Notes under the pieces: model-generated
What the model was told of the DNA's origin: nothing
Databases searched by the model: none
What the model saw: the letters and a program-made list of their open reading frames with translations, nothing else
Position numbers and translations under genes: made by a program
NCBI RefSeq assembly: GCF_004000765.1
Contig: NZ_BILW01000019.1
Span: forward strand, 62,001 to 126,000
Origin: Paenibacillus chondroitinus NBRC 15376
GTDB taxonomy: Bacteria > Bacillota > Bacilli > Paenibacillales > NBRC-103111
Reading direction: 5' to 3'
Length of the DNA stretch: 64,000 nt
Shown here: positions 36,401 to 44,238 of the stretch, one piece after another
Layout of the letters: every line of letters begins with the position of its first letter
Numbering within the stretch: the stretch's first letter is position 1

Positions 36401-39400
36401 TCTGAACTGCATTTACTGCTGCCTGTTTTGTTCTGATAGTCACTCCATTATTCGTGTCGAAAGAATAATTCGAATCTTGTCGTACGACGGAGTAGTGACT
36501 ATCTAAAGCTGTTGCTCCTTTGAACTCAGCACTTACCGGTGGCCGACCAAAGTTAACTGTATAAACCTTACTAAATGTTGAATCAGTTACTGTAATATTT
36601 GCTGTTCCAGGAATACCATTTGCTTGCACGATTGTTACAACGCTATCAGCGTTAGCAGAAGCAGCCGCTACCACTGGAGTTGCACTCTGTTCGAAAGGAA
36701 CTACTACATTATACTGATTTATGGAAGGATCAAAACCGCTAACTGTAGTCCCGTTAATCTTGAGGTCTTTAAGAGTGGTAGCAGGATTAACATAGACTAT
36801 AAAGTCAGTTGAACGTTGTTCTCCTGCGTAACTAACGGTTGCGGTAATCGTTGCGACGCCAGCTGCGACAGTAGTGATTTGGTCGCCAGCTACTGAGACC
36901 ACCCCAGGTCTATTGCTGCTATAGGTGACGGTCATTCCAGCTGGCATAGCTTTGCTGGAACCCTTGGCAATATATCCATACAGCGAATCATCATTCATTG
37001 CCACTGTGACTTGTGGAAGTACAGTCTTACCTTTGTCGAAGAATACCCGAGTTGGGATATCTAATGCCACGTCGCTGTCCTGACGAGGTTTAGCTGTTAC
37101 AACACTTAACTTAGGAGCTAATGAGCCTGTAACAAAAATATCCTTGTTAAGTTTAATGTCCGCATCTGCACTCGATGTGCTGAACTGCAAATTGTGTCTC
37201 CCTGTATCCATAACCCATTTGCCTGCTGCTTCATCATAAAAACGTAAATCTGGCACTTTAACGGTTATGGTAACTGGAACTGTTTGCCCTGCATTTACCA
37301 TTACTTTCTTGAATCCAATAAGACGTTTGATAGGACGTTGATTAACACCTGTTTGGGTAGAGTCTGGTGTTGAAGCATAAAGCTCTACAATATCATTTCC
37401 GTCTCTATCACTTGTATTCGTAATATTCATAGAGACATTGATCGTATCGTTAGCATCAACAGAATTCCCTGCGCCTAAACCTGTTACTGTCATATTGGAA
37501 TATGCGAAGTTTGAATAGCTCATTCCATATCCAAAACTGTAGAGAGGAGCTCCTTTTGATCCATCATAATACATATATGTGCGACCAGGGGAAGTAACCG
37601 TTGTGGATGCACTTGTATTATTACCTGTTTTATAGGTATCAGGTCCAGGTGTAATTCTGTAACTTCTTATGCTAGGGAATTGGTCATTCTTGAACCAAAG
37701 GGTTGATGTACGCCCACTCGGGTTATATTTACCTAGCAAAACATCTGCTAGTCCCAATCCCTTAACTTGACCGTTGTATCCACTCCATAACAGGGAAGGA
37801 ACATCTGCAGATAAAGTTGATAGGTCGTCTGGGCTGGTACTTTCAATAACGGTGACTGTTTTAGGATTTTTGACGGCAACAGCATTAGCCAGCGCCAGCT
37901 GCGCTCCTGGTAATGTGTTATTAGGGTTTGTATTGCCGCCTCGATCACTATCCTCTGCAGCAGTTGCTTGTTCTGTGCCAAGAGCAACGATAGCTAAATC
38001 ATAACCTGATGCAAGATCAATCGCTGCATTATCAAGTGTCGTCATACCTGCATAAGTTGTACCCGTATTGGTGAAGCCCTTTTTCCAGTCAACCACAGCA
38101 TTGGGATTGATTTTTTGAATTTCTGCTTTGATACCGTTGTAAGGGTTTACCATTTTAGCGATGCCGCTAGCGCCGGAACCTGAAGAATAACCACCTAAGA
38201 AAAAGCTGTTATTCGTTGTATTGTAGTTAGCATTAAGACCATACACGACAACTTTAAATTCACCAGTTGAAGGCACATTGATTGGAAGCACTGGTTTGTT
38301 ACCATTTGATGCGACTGGATTGTTTCTTAACAAGATCAAGGATTCTGCTGCTGCTTGACGAGCAATATCAGATCTTTCTTGAGTTATGTTCTTACCGTCA
38401 CCGCCGGTACCCGAATTAAACGTCCACAAGCTTCCATTTCCTAAAGCAGTTCTTCTAGCAATTGCATCATCATACCAGGAAACTTTGTTTGTCGATGATT
38501 GAATGATGCCTGCTGCATTTCTAACCGTATCATCAAACTCGCCCAGTTTCATTCGAGTAGTATACAAATCAAGCATATCTACATCTATCGCATTCTCTGT
38601 GAATATGCCTGAAGGAGTAGGAAGTTTTGCTGCTGCTGCTCCAGGAAGTTCTGCGCCATAGCTAGAGCCGGCATAGCCTGCATTACATACTAGATTCGTA
38701 CCAAACATTGCGGCCCATGCGTATCCTTCTTGCGTAGTCATGGCCCTGGTCATTCCGGGATACATATAGTTCTGTCTGGATGGTGACACAGCCATCGCTA
38801 TACTATCGCAGTCCGTTGTTACATAACCGGAGAACCCAAAGGTTTGACGAAGAAATGTTTCCATTAAATTTCGGTCTAATGTAACCGGTGTACCATTAAC
38901 ACTATTATAAGAGCTCATGATAGAGGTAACATCCGTATTTTTAATAATCTCTCTATAAGGTTTAGTATAGAACTCTCTGAGCTCCCGACCTGTTACATCA
39001 GAGCTGCCATTCAGACGGTTTACTTCAGAATTATTCGCAGTATAATGCTTTATGGTACTTACAGTCTTTAAGTACCCATTGGGATCAATTAGGCTACCGT
39101 CCATATTCTTACCTTCCAGGCCATTTACAAACTGCCCGGCAATTCCAGCTGTTAACAAGGGATCTTCAGAAAAGGTTTCATCCGTGCGTCCCCAACGCGT
39201 ATCACGAGCTAGATTAATTGTTGGTGAGTAAAAGGTTAACATACGGTCACTATCAGGAGCTGTTTCACGAGCTTCATCACTAATAGCCGTTGCTACTTTG
39301 TGCATAAGCTCTGGATCCCATGAACTTCCCATGGAAAGCCCAATCGGATATGAAGTTGCATTATTGATGGTTGTCGCGTTACCAGAAGCATTAAGCTGAT

Positions 39401-39710
39401 ACCGGGATACACCGTGCAGCGCCTCATTCCACCAGCCATATGAAGGAATTACTTTGCCGTCGGAAAGGGTGATTGATGGCGATGCGCTTCCGTTCATTTG
39501 AGATGCCTTCTGTGAAATAGACATCTTTGAAATCATGTCTGCTGCCCTTTCCTTAAAGGAATAGTGCTCAGAATCCATATAAATCGGCAATGTCTGTGGT
39601 GCAGGCTCAGCTGCATAACTTCTTTGAGGAGCCAGCCCTGCTAATAGTGGTGTTGCACATATAGCACCACATAATGTACTAGAAATAACCCGTTTCCACT
39701 TTTTCAGCAT
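33435..39710 (-). CDS. Secreted multimodular GH3 glycosidase (beta-xylosidase-like) with cohesin-like, FIVAR and degenerate dockerin tail
   Basis: 2091-residue exported enzyme with a signal peptide (cleavage near SYAAEP, about 34). The GH3 N-terminal barrel (about 45-330) has the nucleophile in VTTDCDSI (D300) and the bacterial beta-xylosidase-like segments WWNEALHG and RDTRWGRTDETFSEDP. The GH3 C-terminal domain (about 440-690) and a fibronectin-3-like domain (about 745-820) follow. Then an Ig-like domain (about 870-950), two cadherin-like segments alternating with two concanavalin-like domains (about 1040-1215 and 1330-1530), a cohesin-like domain (about 1640-1790) and three FIVAR repeats. 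The last 56 residues align with a dockerin but have lost the first calcium loop and most ligands of the second (DLFDNHEITILEL). AAAGGAAA precedes the ATG. Exact substrate is inferred from the neighbours. Confidence 0.9.
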   Translation of the reverse strand: MLKKWKRVISSTLCGAICATPLLAGLAPQRSYAAEPAPQTLPIYMDSEHYSFKERAADMISKMSISQKASQMNGSASPSITLSDGKVIPSYGWWNEALHGVSRYQLNASGNATTINNATSYPIGLSMGSSWDPELMHKVATAISDEARETAPDSDRMLTFYSPTINLARDTRWGRTDETFSEDPLLTAGIAGQFVNGLEGKNMDGSLIDPNGYLKTVSTIKHYTANNSEVNRLNGSSDVTGRELREFYTKPYREIIKNTDVTSIMSSYNSVNGTPVTLDRNLMETFLRQTFGFSGYVTTDCDSIAMAVSPSRQNYMYPGMTRAMTTQEGYAWAAMFGTNLVCNAGYAGSSYGAELPGAAAAKLPTPSGIFTENAIDVDMLDLYTTRMKLGEFDDTVRNAAGIIQSSTNKVSWYDDAIARRTALGNGSLWTFNSGTGGDGKNITQERSDIARQAAAESLILLRNNPVASNGNKPVLPINVPSTGEFKVVVYGLNANYNTTNNSFFLGGYSSGSGASGIAKMVNPYNGIKAEIQKINPNAVVDWKKGFTNTGTTYAGMTTLDNAAIDLASGYDLAIVALGTEQATAAEDSDRGGNTNPNNTLPGAQLALANAVAVKNPKTVTVIESTSPDDLSTLSADVPSLLWSGYNGQVKGLGLADVLLGKYNPSGRTSTLWFKNDQFPSIRSYRITPGPDTYKTGNNTSASTTVTSPGRTYMYYDGSKGAPLYSFGYGMSYSNFAYSNMTVTGLGAGNSVDANDTINVSMNITNTSDRDGNDIVELYASTPDSTQTGVNQRPIKRLIGFKKVMVNAGQTVPVTITVKVPDLRFYDEAAGKWVMDTGRHNLQFSTSSADADIKLNKDIFVTGSLAPKLSVVTAKPRQDSDVALDIPTRVFFDKGKTVLPQVTVAMNDDSLYGYIAKGSSKAMPAGMTVTYSSNRPGVVSVAGDQITTVAAGVATITATVSYAGEQRSTDFIVYVNPATTLKDLKINGTTVSGFDPSINQYNVVVPFEQSATPVVAAASANADSVVTIVQANGIPGTANITVTDSTFSKVYTVNFGRPPVSAEFKGATALDSHYSVVRQDSNYSFDTNNGVTIRTKQAAVNAVQNLVMQPAIGDFVSQTAMNFSATPTVNNQQGGLIYYQDDSNYVKLVYERSTGTTNRIALYKVVNGTATVVTGNTNSAGNTKMYLRLIRSNGTISAQWSADGVTWSNYSGTAAVNFAAPQLGLIATNGNVSADALNVSFEYLRIGSLDALNPVADKIQKGGVDIPGFDPRITTYDVVVPEDALPEDYEYSVECGDGLTCVVNQATTIPGNATAVITSPFGTTTYSFKLNYRAESFNFVNTTSENLSNFWTILKQDAANYSLVQGKGLRLPTLTGDIYQTNAAWNNVFTAPAGGDWDIVTKVHYPVAPSATYQQFAFLAWQDEDNYVKLDAENNGSGILVQSGREINKVFASSGTNAVNANGDAALTVYLRMAKTGNSYQCSYSLDGINYTNVGTAINLSLNNIKMGLFATKNTASSPVIDTYVEYVQVLNTNDALPVTPAQMKINAATKVSEYVRTLLPESVQFSEGSNTVQLVNSITPTYTISYGSSDASILSATGSVTQSVYTREITYTYTISDGTNNVVSTPIHLSVPGSEGSAPQVGAKASISGPSSPVVVGQSVNLPIGVTGLTHNFNILSVELKYDPAMIEFATSLNNGVNVLQAGSVTSTRNGLQVLETAVKPETGEILIIMGVTGKFLTGDGELFVLHGKAKGDAAAGTTNVAVTKQEIVGDENHYSLPDTSQATVNIQVVQADKMALIASVAAAQALLQAAVEGNQEGQYPAGSKAILQAAIDSASVVVHNGASTPSDVANALVTLNNAVTSFTGSIIHINKEALNTAITDAQQVLNSAVEGSAPGEYPTGTKAVLQAAIDAAIGVRDSITVTQSEVNLAVTTLTTAESTFRASVNSTTSPSVDLEALNQAIAAAQAKVSKATVGNKIGQYPEVAIMNLQAAIDAANNVKVNSGTTQSMVDAAVVTLNDATTTFTTKIVTLVPGATSITIQDLSILAKYYGVKKDQPDWDKVEKADLFDNHEITILELAAVARMIVANWLQ

Positions 39711-39848
39711 TTTTTCCTTTCCCCCTATGACTACTGATTCGATGATAGCTACCTACAAGCTAAAACTTATCCTACCTTTTTCCTAAACATGCAAGTTCGA
39801 AAGTAATTTCCAAAAAGGGGGGCACAAGTAGTACTTTCCTTTGATTTG

Positions 39849-39863
39849 GATACATTTCGTATC
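39849..39863. promoter_or_regulatory. Leader palindrome, GH3 copy
   Basis: GATACATTTCGTATC, one base different from the GH9 and GH10 leader copies and still a near-perfect inverted repeat. It is followed, as in the GH9 leader, by the stretch TGCACACATCCCCCTATTCA. Confidence 0.55.
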
Positions 39864-39945
39864 AACACATGCACACATCCCCCTATTCAGATTGCGCCTT
39901 GCCATTGCCCCAAGGCCCGCCTTCTGCCACCATACTACATTTCCG

Positions 39946-40010
39946 GTTTCCCCCTCTTATTAGTTAAACAAAATGATTCCGCTTACATGATCTATTGTAT
40001 CAGCGTCAAA
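39946..40010 (-). promoter_or_regulatory. Shared xylan-regulon promoter cassette, GH3 copy (truncated)
   Basis: Keeps the proximal part of the cassette only: extended -10 TGATACAAT (39994-40002 on the minus strand) and cre-like TGTAAGCGGAATCA (39974-39987). The hairpin and the distal block found at the other loci are absent, the similarity stopping at about 40010. The remaining sequence to 40111 holds only the terminator of the xylH gene. Confidence 0.6.
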
Positions 40011-40081
40011 GTAACATTGTATACAACATAATCTTGCAAATGTCGCTCTCTACCCCAGTAACGCAAAAGGCAACGCCCAAA

Positions 40082-40103
40082 CCCGCCATCGGAAAATGAC
40101 GGG
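40082..40103 (-). terminator. Hairpin after xylH
   Basis: Arms CCCGCCA/TGACGGG (one G-U pair) 9 bases past the xylH stop codon; T run weak. Confidence 0.45.
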
Positions 40104-40111
40104 CGGTGCTC

Positions 40112-41308
40112 TTATTTAGCCGCTTTTTTATTTCTATTTGAAATGTCCAGCCATACGGCGAATACGAGAATGCTTCCCTTCACGACGTACTGCCAGAACG
40201 ATTCCAACCCCATGAGTGACATGCCGTTGTCGAGAGATGTCATCACGAGGGCACCGATGATCGCTCCAGACACCTTGCCCGAGCCTCCCATCAATGAGGT
40301 CCCCCCGATGACGCAGGCGGCGATCGCATCCATCTCCGCCATGTTGCCCGCCGAGATGGTGGCCGAGGATAAGCGGGATGTCAGCACGATCGAGGCGATA
40401 GCGGCCAGCAGACCGCTGAACATGAAGACAGTCATGGTTTTCTTTTTGATATTGATGCCGGACAGACGCGCTGCCTCCACGTTGCCGCCAAGTGCGTATA
40501 TGTGCCTGCCGAAAGTCGTCCTCGTAGCTATGAAGGAAAACAAGAAGGCTAACACGATGACGAAAATAATCGGAAACGGGATGCCCTTGTAGCTGTTCAC
40601 GACGAGCACGAACAAAACCACCAGCAGGCTATAACCAGCCGCCTTCAAGATATCCACTCCCAGAGGCTGCACGCCGAAGCCGTATTTAAGCTGGGATCTC
40701 CGCCTGCTGAACGTCGACCAGACGATGGCGGCGATGGCCAATACGGCGAGAATCAAGCCGAAGCCTTTGGCGAAGTAGGCGTTGCCCATTAACGCCAAAG
40801 CCGGATCGGACACCGAGATCGTCGTCGATTTCGTCACGCCCATCAAGGCCCCGCGAAAGACGAGCATGCCCCCTAGCGTGACAATAAAGGCGGGCACTGC
40901 CTTGTAAGCGACGAGCCACCCTTGGAAGATACCGAGAATCGCCCCGGCCACCAGCGTCCCCAAGATGACGACGCCTGCCGGCATGCCCCACCAATTGCTG
41001 AGTATGGCGGCGATCCCACCGGTCAGCCCGACGATGGAGCCTACCGACAAATCGATATGGCCGGCGACGATGACAAGCACCATGCCGATCGCGAGGATGG
41101 CGGTTACAGACATCTGCGTGAACAGATTGGACAAGTTCCGAGGAGTGAGAAAGGTATCGTTCAATAAACCGAAAAGCAGCCAAATCAAAATCAAAGCGCC
41201 TACCATCGTATAAGCGCGCGCATCCATGTTGCCGAACAAGCTTTTCCATGCCGGCCGGTTAGGGCTGACGGAGCTCGTCGTTTCTGTAGTGTGTGTGGCA
41301 GGTTGCAT
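40112..41308 (-). CDS. xylH: D-xylose ABC transporter permease
   Basis: Membrane component of the xylose importer, 398 residues, AraH/RbsC-like fold with about 10-12 hydrophobic segments. The conserved segment TAILAIGMVLVIVAGHIDLS (about 70-90) and GGTSLMGGSGKVSGAIIGAL near the C-terminus are typical of the family; a longer central insert (about 190-235) is typical of XylH. AGGAGGG lies 8 bases before the ATG. The gene starts 2 bases after the xylG stop codon. This is a CUT2-type system with its own ATPase, unlike the other two transporters in the window. Confidence 0.93.
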   Translation of the reverse strand: MQPATHTTETTSSVSPNRPAWKSLFGNMDARAYTMVGALILIWLLFGLLNDTFLTPRNLSNLFTQMSVTAILAIGMVLVIVAGHIDLSVGSIVGLTGGIAAILSNWWGMPAGVVILGTLVAGAILGIFQGWLVAYKAVPAFIVTLGGMLVFRGALMGVTKSTTISVSDPALALMGNAYFAKGFGLILAVLAIAAIVWSTFSRRRSQLKYGFGVQPLGVDILKAAGYSLLVVLFVLVVNSYKGIPFPIIFVIVLAFLFSFIATRTTFGRHIYALGGNVEAARLSGINIKKKTMTVFMFSGLLAAIASIVLTSRLSSATISAGNMAEMDAIAACVIGGTSLMGGSGKVSGAIIGALVMTSLDNGMSLMGLESFWQYVVKGSILVFAVWLDISNRNKKAAK

Positions 41309-41310
41309 CG

Positions 41311-42822
41311 TTATTTCCCTCCTGTAGCGGCCAGCATAATATTTTCCTGGGTCGCTTCTCGATAATCCAGCTCGCGGACGAATTGTCCTTCGCTCATGAC
41401 AAGTATCCTGTCGCTCATCCCGAGTATCTCCGGCAGCTCCGAGGAAATCATGATGATGGCCACGCCCTGATCGACCAGCCGGTTCATCAGGTTGTAAATT
41501 TCATACTTTGCTCCGACATCGATCCCTCGTGTCGGTTCGTCCATGATCAAAATTTTCGGATTGGACATGAGCCATTTTCCGATGACGACCTTTTGCTGGT
41601 TGCCCCCGGACAAGGTGCCCACCGGAGTGTCCAACGACGACGTCTTTGTCTTTAATTCCTGTACATACTTCTGGCCCCACTTGATCTCTTCGTTATCGTT
41701 GATCACGCCGTACCTGGATACTCGATCCATCGTAGCTAAGGTCGTGTTGGTTTTCACGTCCATAGACAATACGAGCCCCTGACGTTTGCGGTCCTCGGTC
41801 ACTAGCCCTATTCCGGCCGAGATGGCGTCGGCTACCGAGCGGATCCTCGCCGGTTCGCCGTCAATCTTCACTTCCCCTTCGGCCCTTCCTTCATAGGCCC
41901 CGAACAAGCTCGTAACGAGCTCCGTCCTTCCCGTTCCCATCAAGCCGGCGATCCCTAAGATCTCCCCCTTGCGCAAAGCGAAGCTGACGTTGCGGATGAC
42001 GCGGTGGCCGGCTTTTTCCTTATGCCAAACGGAATAGTTGCTCACTTCAAGCACCGTTTCCTTGGGGGTGTGCGCGACGCGGGGGTATCGCTCGGTCAGT
42101 TCGCGCCCCACCATCAAAGAGACGACTTCATCGTCATTCGTGTCGCACCTGTCCAGCGTCGCTATAGTCCGACCGTCCCGCAGAATCGTAATGCTGTCGG
42201 CAAGACGGAACACCTCGGGCATTTTGTGCGAAATGTAAATGCAGGAAACCCCATTCTCGCGGAGCTGATGGAGAATGCCCATCAGAATCTCGACCTCGCT
42301 CTCCGTCAGAGCGGCGGTCGGTTCATCCAGAATGAGGATCCTCGTATGCTTGGACAGCGCCTTGGCAATTTCGACAAGCTGCTGCTGGCCGATGCCGAGC
42401 GAGCCGACCCGCGTATCCGGTCTGACATGGAGACCGACGCGCTTCAGCCAAAGTGCGGCATTGTAATACAGATCATCCCATTGAATGACACCTCGCTTGG
42501 TAGGCTCAGCCCCCAGAAAAATGTTCTCCCCGATCGTCATATCCTTCACAAGCGCAAGCTCCTGATGGATGATGCCGATACCGGCCTTCTCGGCATCGGC
42601 GATGGAACGGAACTCCTGCTTCACGCCGTTGACCCGGATTTCACCCGTATATGTGCCGGCTGGATAAAGTCCACTCAGTACCTTCATCAGAGTAGATTTG
42701 CCTGCTCCGTTCTCACCGCAGAGCGCGTGGATTTCTCCCTGACGCACCTTAAAATTTACGCCGCTCAAGGCTTTGACGCCGGGAAATTCCTTCGAGATAT
42801 CGATCATTTCCAATACGTGCAT
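41311..42822 (-). CDS. xylG: D-xylose ABC transporter ATP-binding protein
   Basis: 503-residue double ATPase that powers xylose uptake. The N-terminal half has Walker A GENGAGKST (about 35) and the second half has the signature LSGGNQQKVVIGKWL (about 405) and Walker B ILIMDEPTRGID. As usual in CUT2 ATPases the second Walker A is degenerate (GIAGLMGTGRTE). AGGAGC precedes the ATG. It lies between xylF and xylH. Confidence 0.94.
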   Translation of the reverse strand: MHVLEMIDISKEFPGVKALSGVNFKVRQGEIHALCGENGAGKSTLMKVLSGLYPAGTYTGEIRVNGVKQEFRSIADAEKAGIGIIHQELALVKDMTIGENIFLGAEPTKRGVIQWDDLYYNAALWLKRVGLHVRPDTRVGSLGIGQQQLVEIAKALSKHTRILILDEPTAALTESEVEILMGILHQLRENGVSCIYISHKMPEVFRLADSITILRDGRTIATLDRCDTNDDEVVSLMVGRELTERYPRVAHTPKETVLEVSNYSVWHKEKAGHRVIRNVSFALRKGEILGIAGLMGTGRTELVTSLFGAYEGRAEGEVKIDGEPARIRSVADAISAGIGLVTEDRKRQGLVLSMDVKTNTTLATMDRVSRYGVINDNEEIKWGQKYVQELKTKTSSLDTPVGTLSGGNQQKVVIGKWLMSNPKILIMDEPTRGIDVGAKYEIYNLMNRLVDQGVAIIMISSELPEILGMSDRILVMSEGQFVRELDYREATQENIMLAATGGK

Positions 42823-42906
42823 CTTCCCAGCTCCTATCGGATCGTTACTTTTGAGGAAGGGGCAAGACGGCCAGGTGACGGCGCCTTACCCCGAATTCGA
42901 ATCCCG

Positions 42907-44022
42907 TTATTGCTTTGGCCATTGGTCCTTCGGCACGTTCTTGTAAACATCCTCCACCTTGTGGAAGCCGTCCTTGATGACCGTGTCCGCCAGGTTTGAT
43001 TTGTCAACGGAGATCGGATCCAGCAGGACGGAAGGAACATCGATTTTTCCGTTGTTAACCTTTTTCCCGGCATCTGCGACTTGGCCTTGCTTCGCCAGCG
43101 CTACAGCCATTTCCGCCGCCTTCGTGGCGATCGCTTTAATCGGTTTGTACACCGTCATCGTTTGCGTTCCTTGGGCGATGCGCTGAACAGCCGCTAAATC
43201 GGCATCCTGTCCGGATACGGGGACTTTACCTGCCAGCCCTTGCGCCGTAAGCGCCTGAATGACTCCACCCGCCGTACCGTCGTTAGCCGCAACCACCGCT
43301 TGGATGTTGTTGTTGTTGGCAGTTAACGCATTCTCCATATTTTTCAGTGCCTCTTCAGGCTTCCAATCCTTGGAGAACTGGTCGTACACGATCTTGATGT
43401 CGCCCTTTTCCTTCAACGGGTTGAGGATTTTCATTGCTCCTTCTTTAAACATGTGGGCGTTATTGTCCGTATCCGCACCGCCGATGTAGACAAAATTGCC
43501 CTTCCCTACTTTGTCGGTCACCGCTTTAGCCTGCATTTCGCCAACCCTAACATTATCAAAGGAGATGTAATAATCTACATCGGAATTTTTGATCAGACGG
43601 TCGTAGGAGATGACCTTGATTCCCTCCTTGTGGGCTTTTTCCACAATCTGAGCCGTCGCTTCCGCATTATGCGGAATAACGACCAACACGTTAACGCCCT
43701 GCGAAATCAACTGCTCCGCCTGGCTCATCTGCGTGGCGTCATCTCCGTTGGCCGCCAGCGCCTTGACTTCCCCGCCGAGCTCTTTCACTTTTTCCGTAAA
43801 GATGTCGCGGTCTTTCTGCCAGCGCTCTTCCTTCAATGTGTCCATCGACATGCCGATGACGATCTTGCCGCTATTTTTAGCTCCTGCAGCGGTCTGGCTA
43901 GGTGATGCCGCCGCACCCTTCGTCTCCTTGCTGTTGTCCGATACGATGCCGCAGCCCGCTACGGAAGCGGCCAGCACCAGCGTCACCATGCCAAAACCCG
44001 ATCTTTTCAACCATTTGTTCAT
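42907..44022 (-). CDS. xylF: D-xylose-binding lipoprotein
   Basis: Extracellular xylose-binding protein, 371 residues, with a lipoprotein signal (VLAASVAGC). The mature part closely follows E. coli XylF in recognisable stretches such as ERWQKDRDIF, TQMSQAEQLI, YYISFDN, ALTANNN, SGQDADLA, GTQTMTVYKPI and DTVIKDGFHK, so the assignment to xylose is strong. GAGGGGG precedes the ATG. It is the first gene of xylFGH and its promoter cassette (44033-44205) is shared with the three secreted enzymes. Confidence 0.95.
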   Translation of the reverse strand: MNKWLKRSGFGMVTLVLAASVAGCGIVSDNSKETKGAAASPSQTAAGAKNSGKIVIGMSMDTLKEERWQKDRDIFTEKVKELGGEVKALAANGDDATQMSQAEQLISQGVNVLVVIPHNAEATAQIVEKAHKEGIKVISYDRLIKNSDVDYYISFDNVRVGEMQAKAVTDKVGKGNFVYIGGADTDNNAHMFKEGAMKILNPLKEKGDIKIVYDQFSKDWKPEEALKNMENALTANNNNIQAVVAANDGTAGGVIQALTAQGLAGKVPVSGQDADLAAVQRIAQGTQTMTVYKPIKAIATKAAEMAVALAKQGQVADAGKKVNNGKIDVPSVLLDPISVDKSNLADTVIKDGFHKVEDVYKNVPKDQWPKQ

Positions 44023-44032
44023 GTCCAGGTTT

Positions 44033-44205
44033 CCCCCTCTAATTGGTTAAACGAATTGATTCCGCTTACACAATTTATTGTATCAGCACCAAAAGCGGAC
44101 TCGCTACATCGGCGGTCCGCACTCCTTTGTCCTTTAACAGCATTCATTTGATCGAATATGAAAACGGATTCAAATATTTTCAGTTTCCAGCACCATTTTG
44201 TGGAA
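44033..44205 (-). promoter_or_regulatory. Shared xylan-regulon promoter cassette, xylF copy
   Basis: Contains extended -10 TGATACAAT (44077-44085 on the minus strand), cre-like TGTAAGCGGAATCA (44057-44070), a hairpin with arms GCGGAC/GTCCGC (44095-44100 and 44115-44120), and a distal block with GAAACTGAAAATATTTGAAT and TTTTCATATTCGA. The leader to the xylF start is short (about 50 bases) and lacks the GATACA palindrome of the enzyme genes. Confidence 0.65.
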
Positions 44206-44214
44206 GAAGCAAAA

Positions 44215-44238
44215 AAGTCCTTGCCGGAGCAAGGACTT
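44215..44238 (-). terminator. Intrinsic terminator of the xylose-sensing operon
   Basis: Perfect arms AAGTCCTTGC/GCAAGGACTT with a 4-base loop, followed by TTTTTT on the minus strand. It starts at the stop codon of the response regulator gene and insulates it from the xylF promoter. Confidence 0.85.

Noticed and set aside
40686..41249. 187-codon minus-strand frame inside xylH
   Set aside because: Out-of-frame shadow of xylH, very rich in Arg and His, with no start signal.
42004..42999. 331-codon plus-strand open frame
   Set aside because: Antisense shadow of xylG and the end of xylF in GC-rich DNA; no ribosome site, no domain and a composition unlike a real protein.
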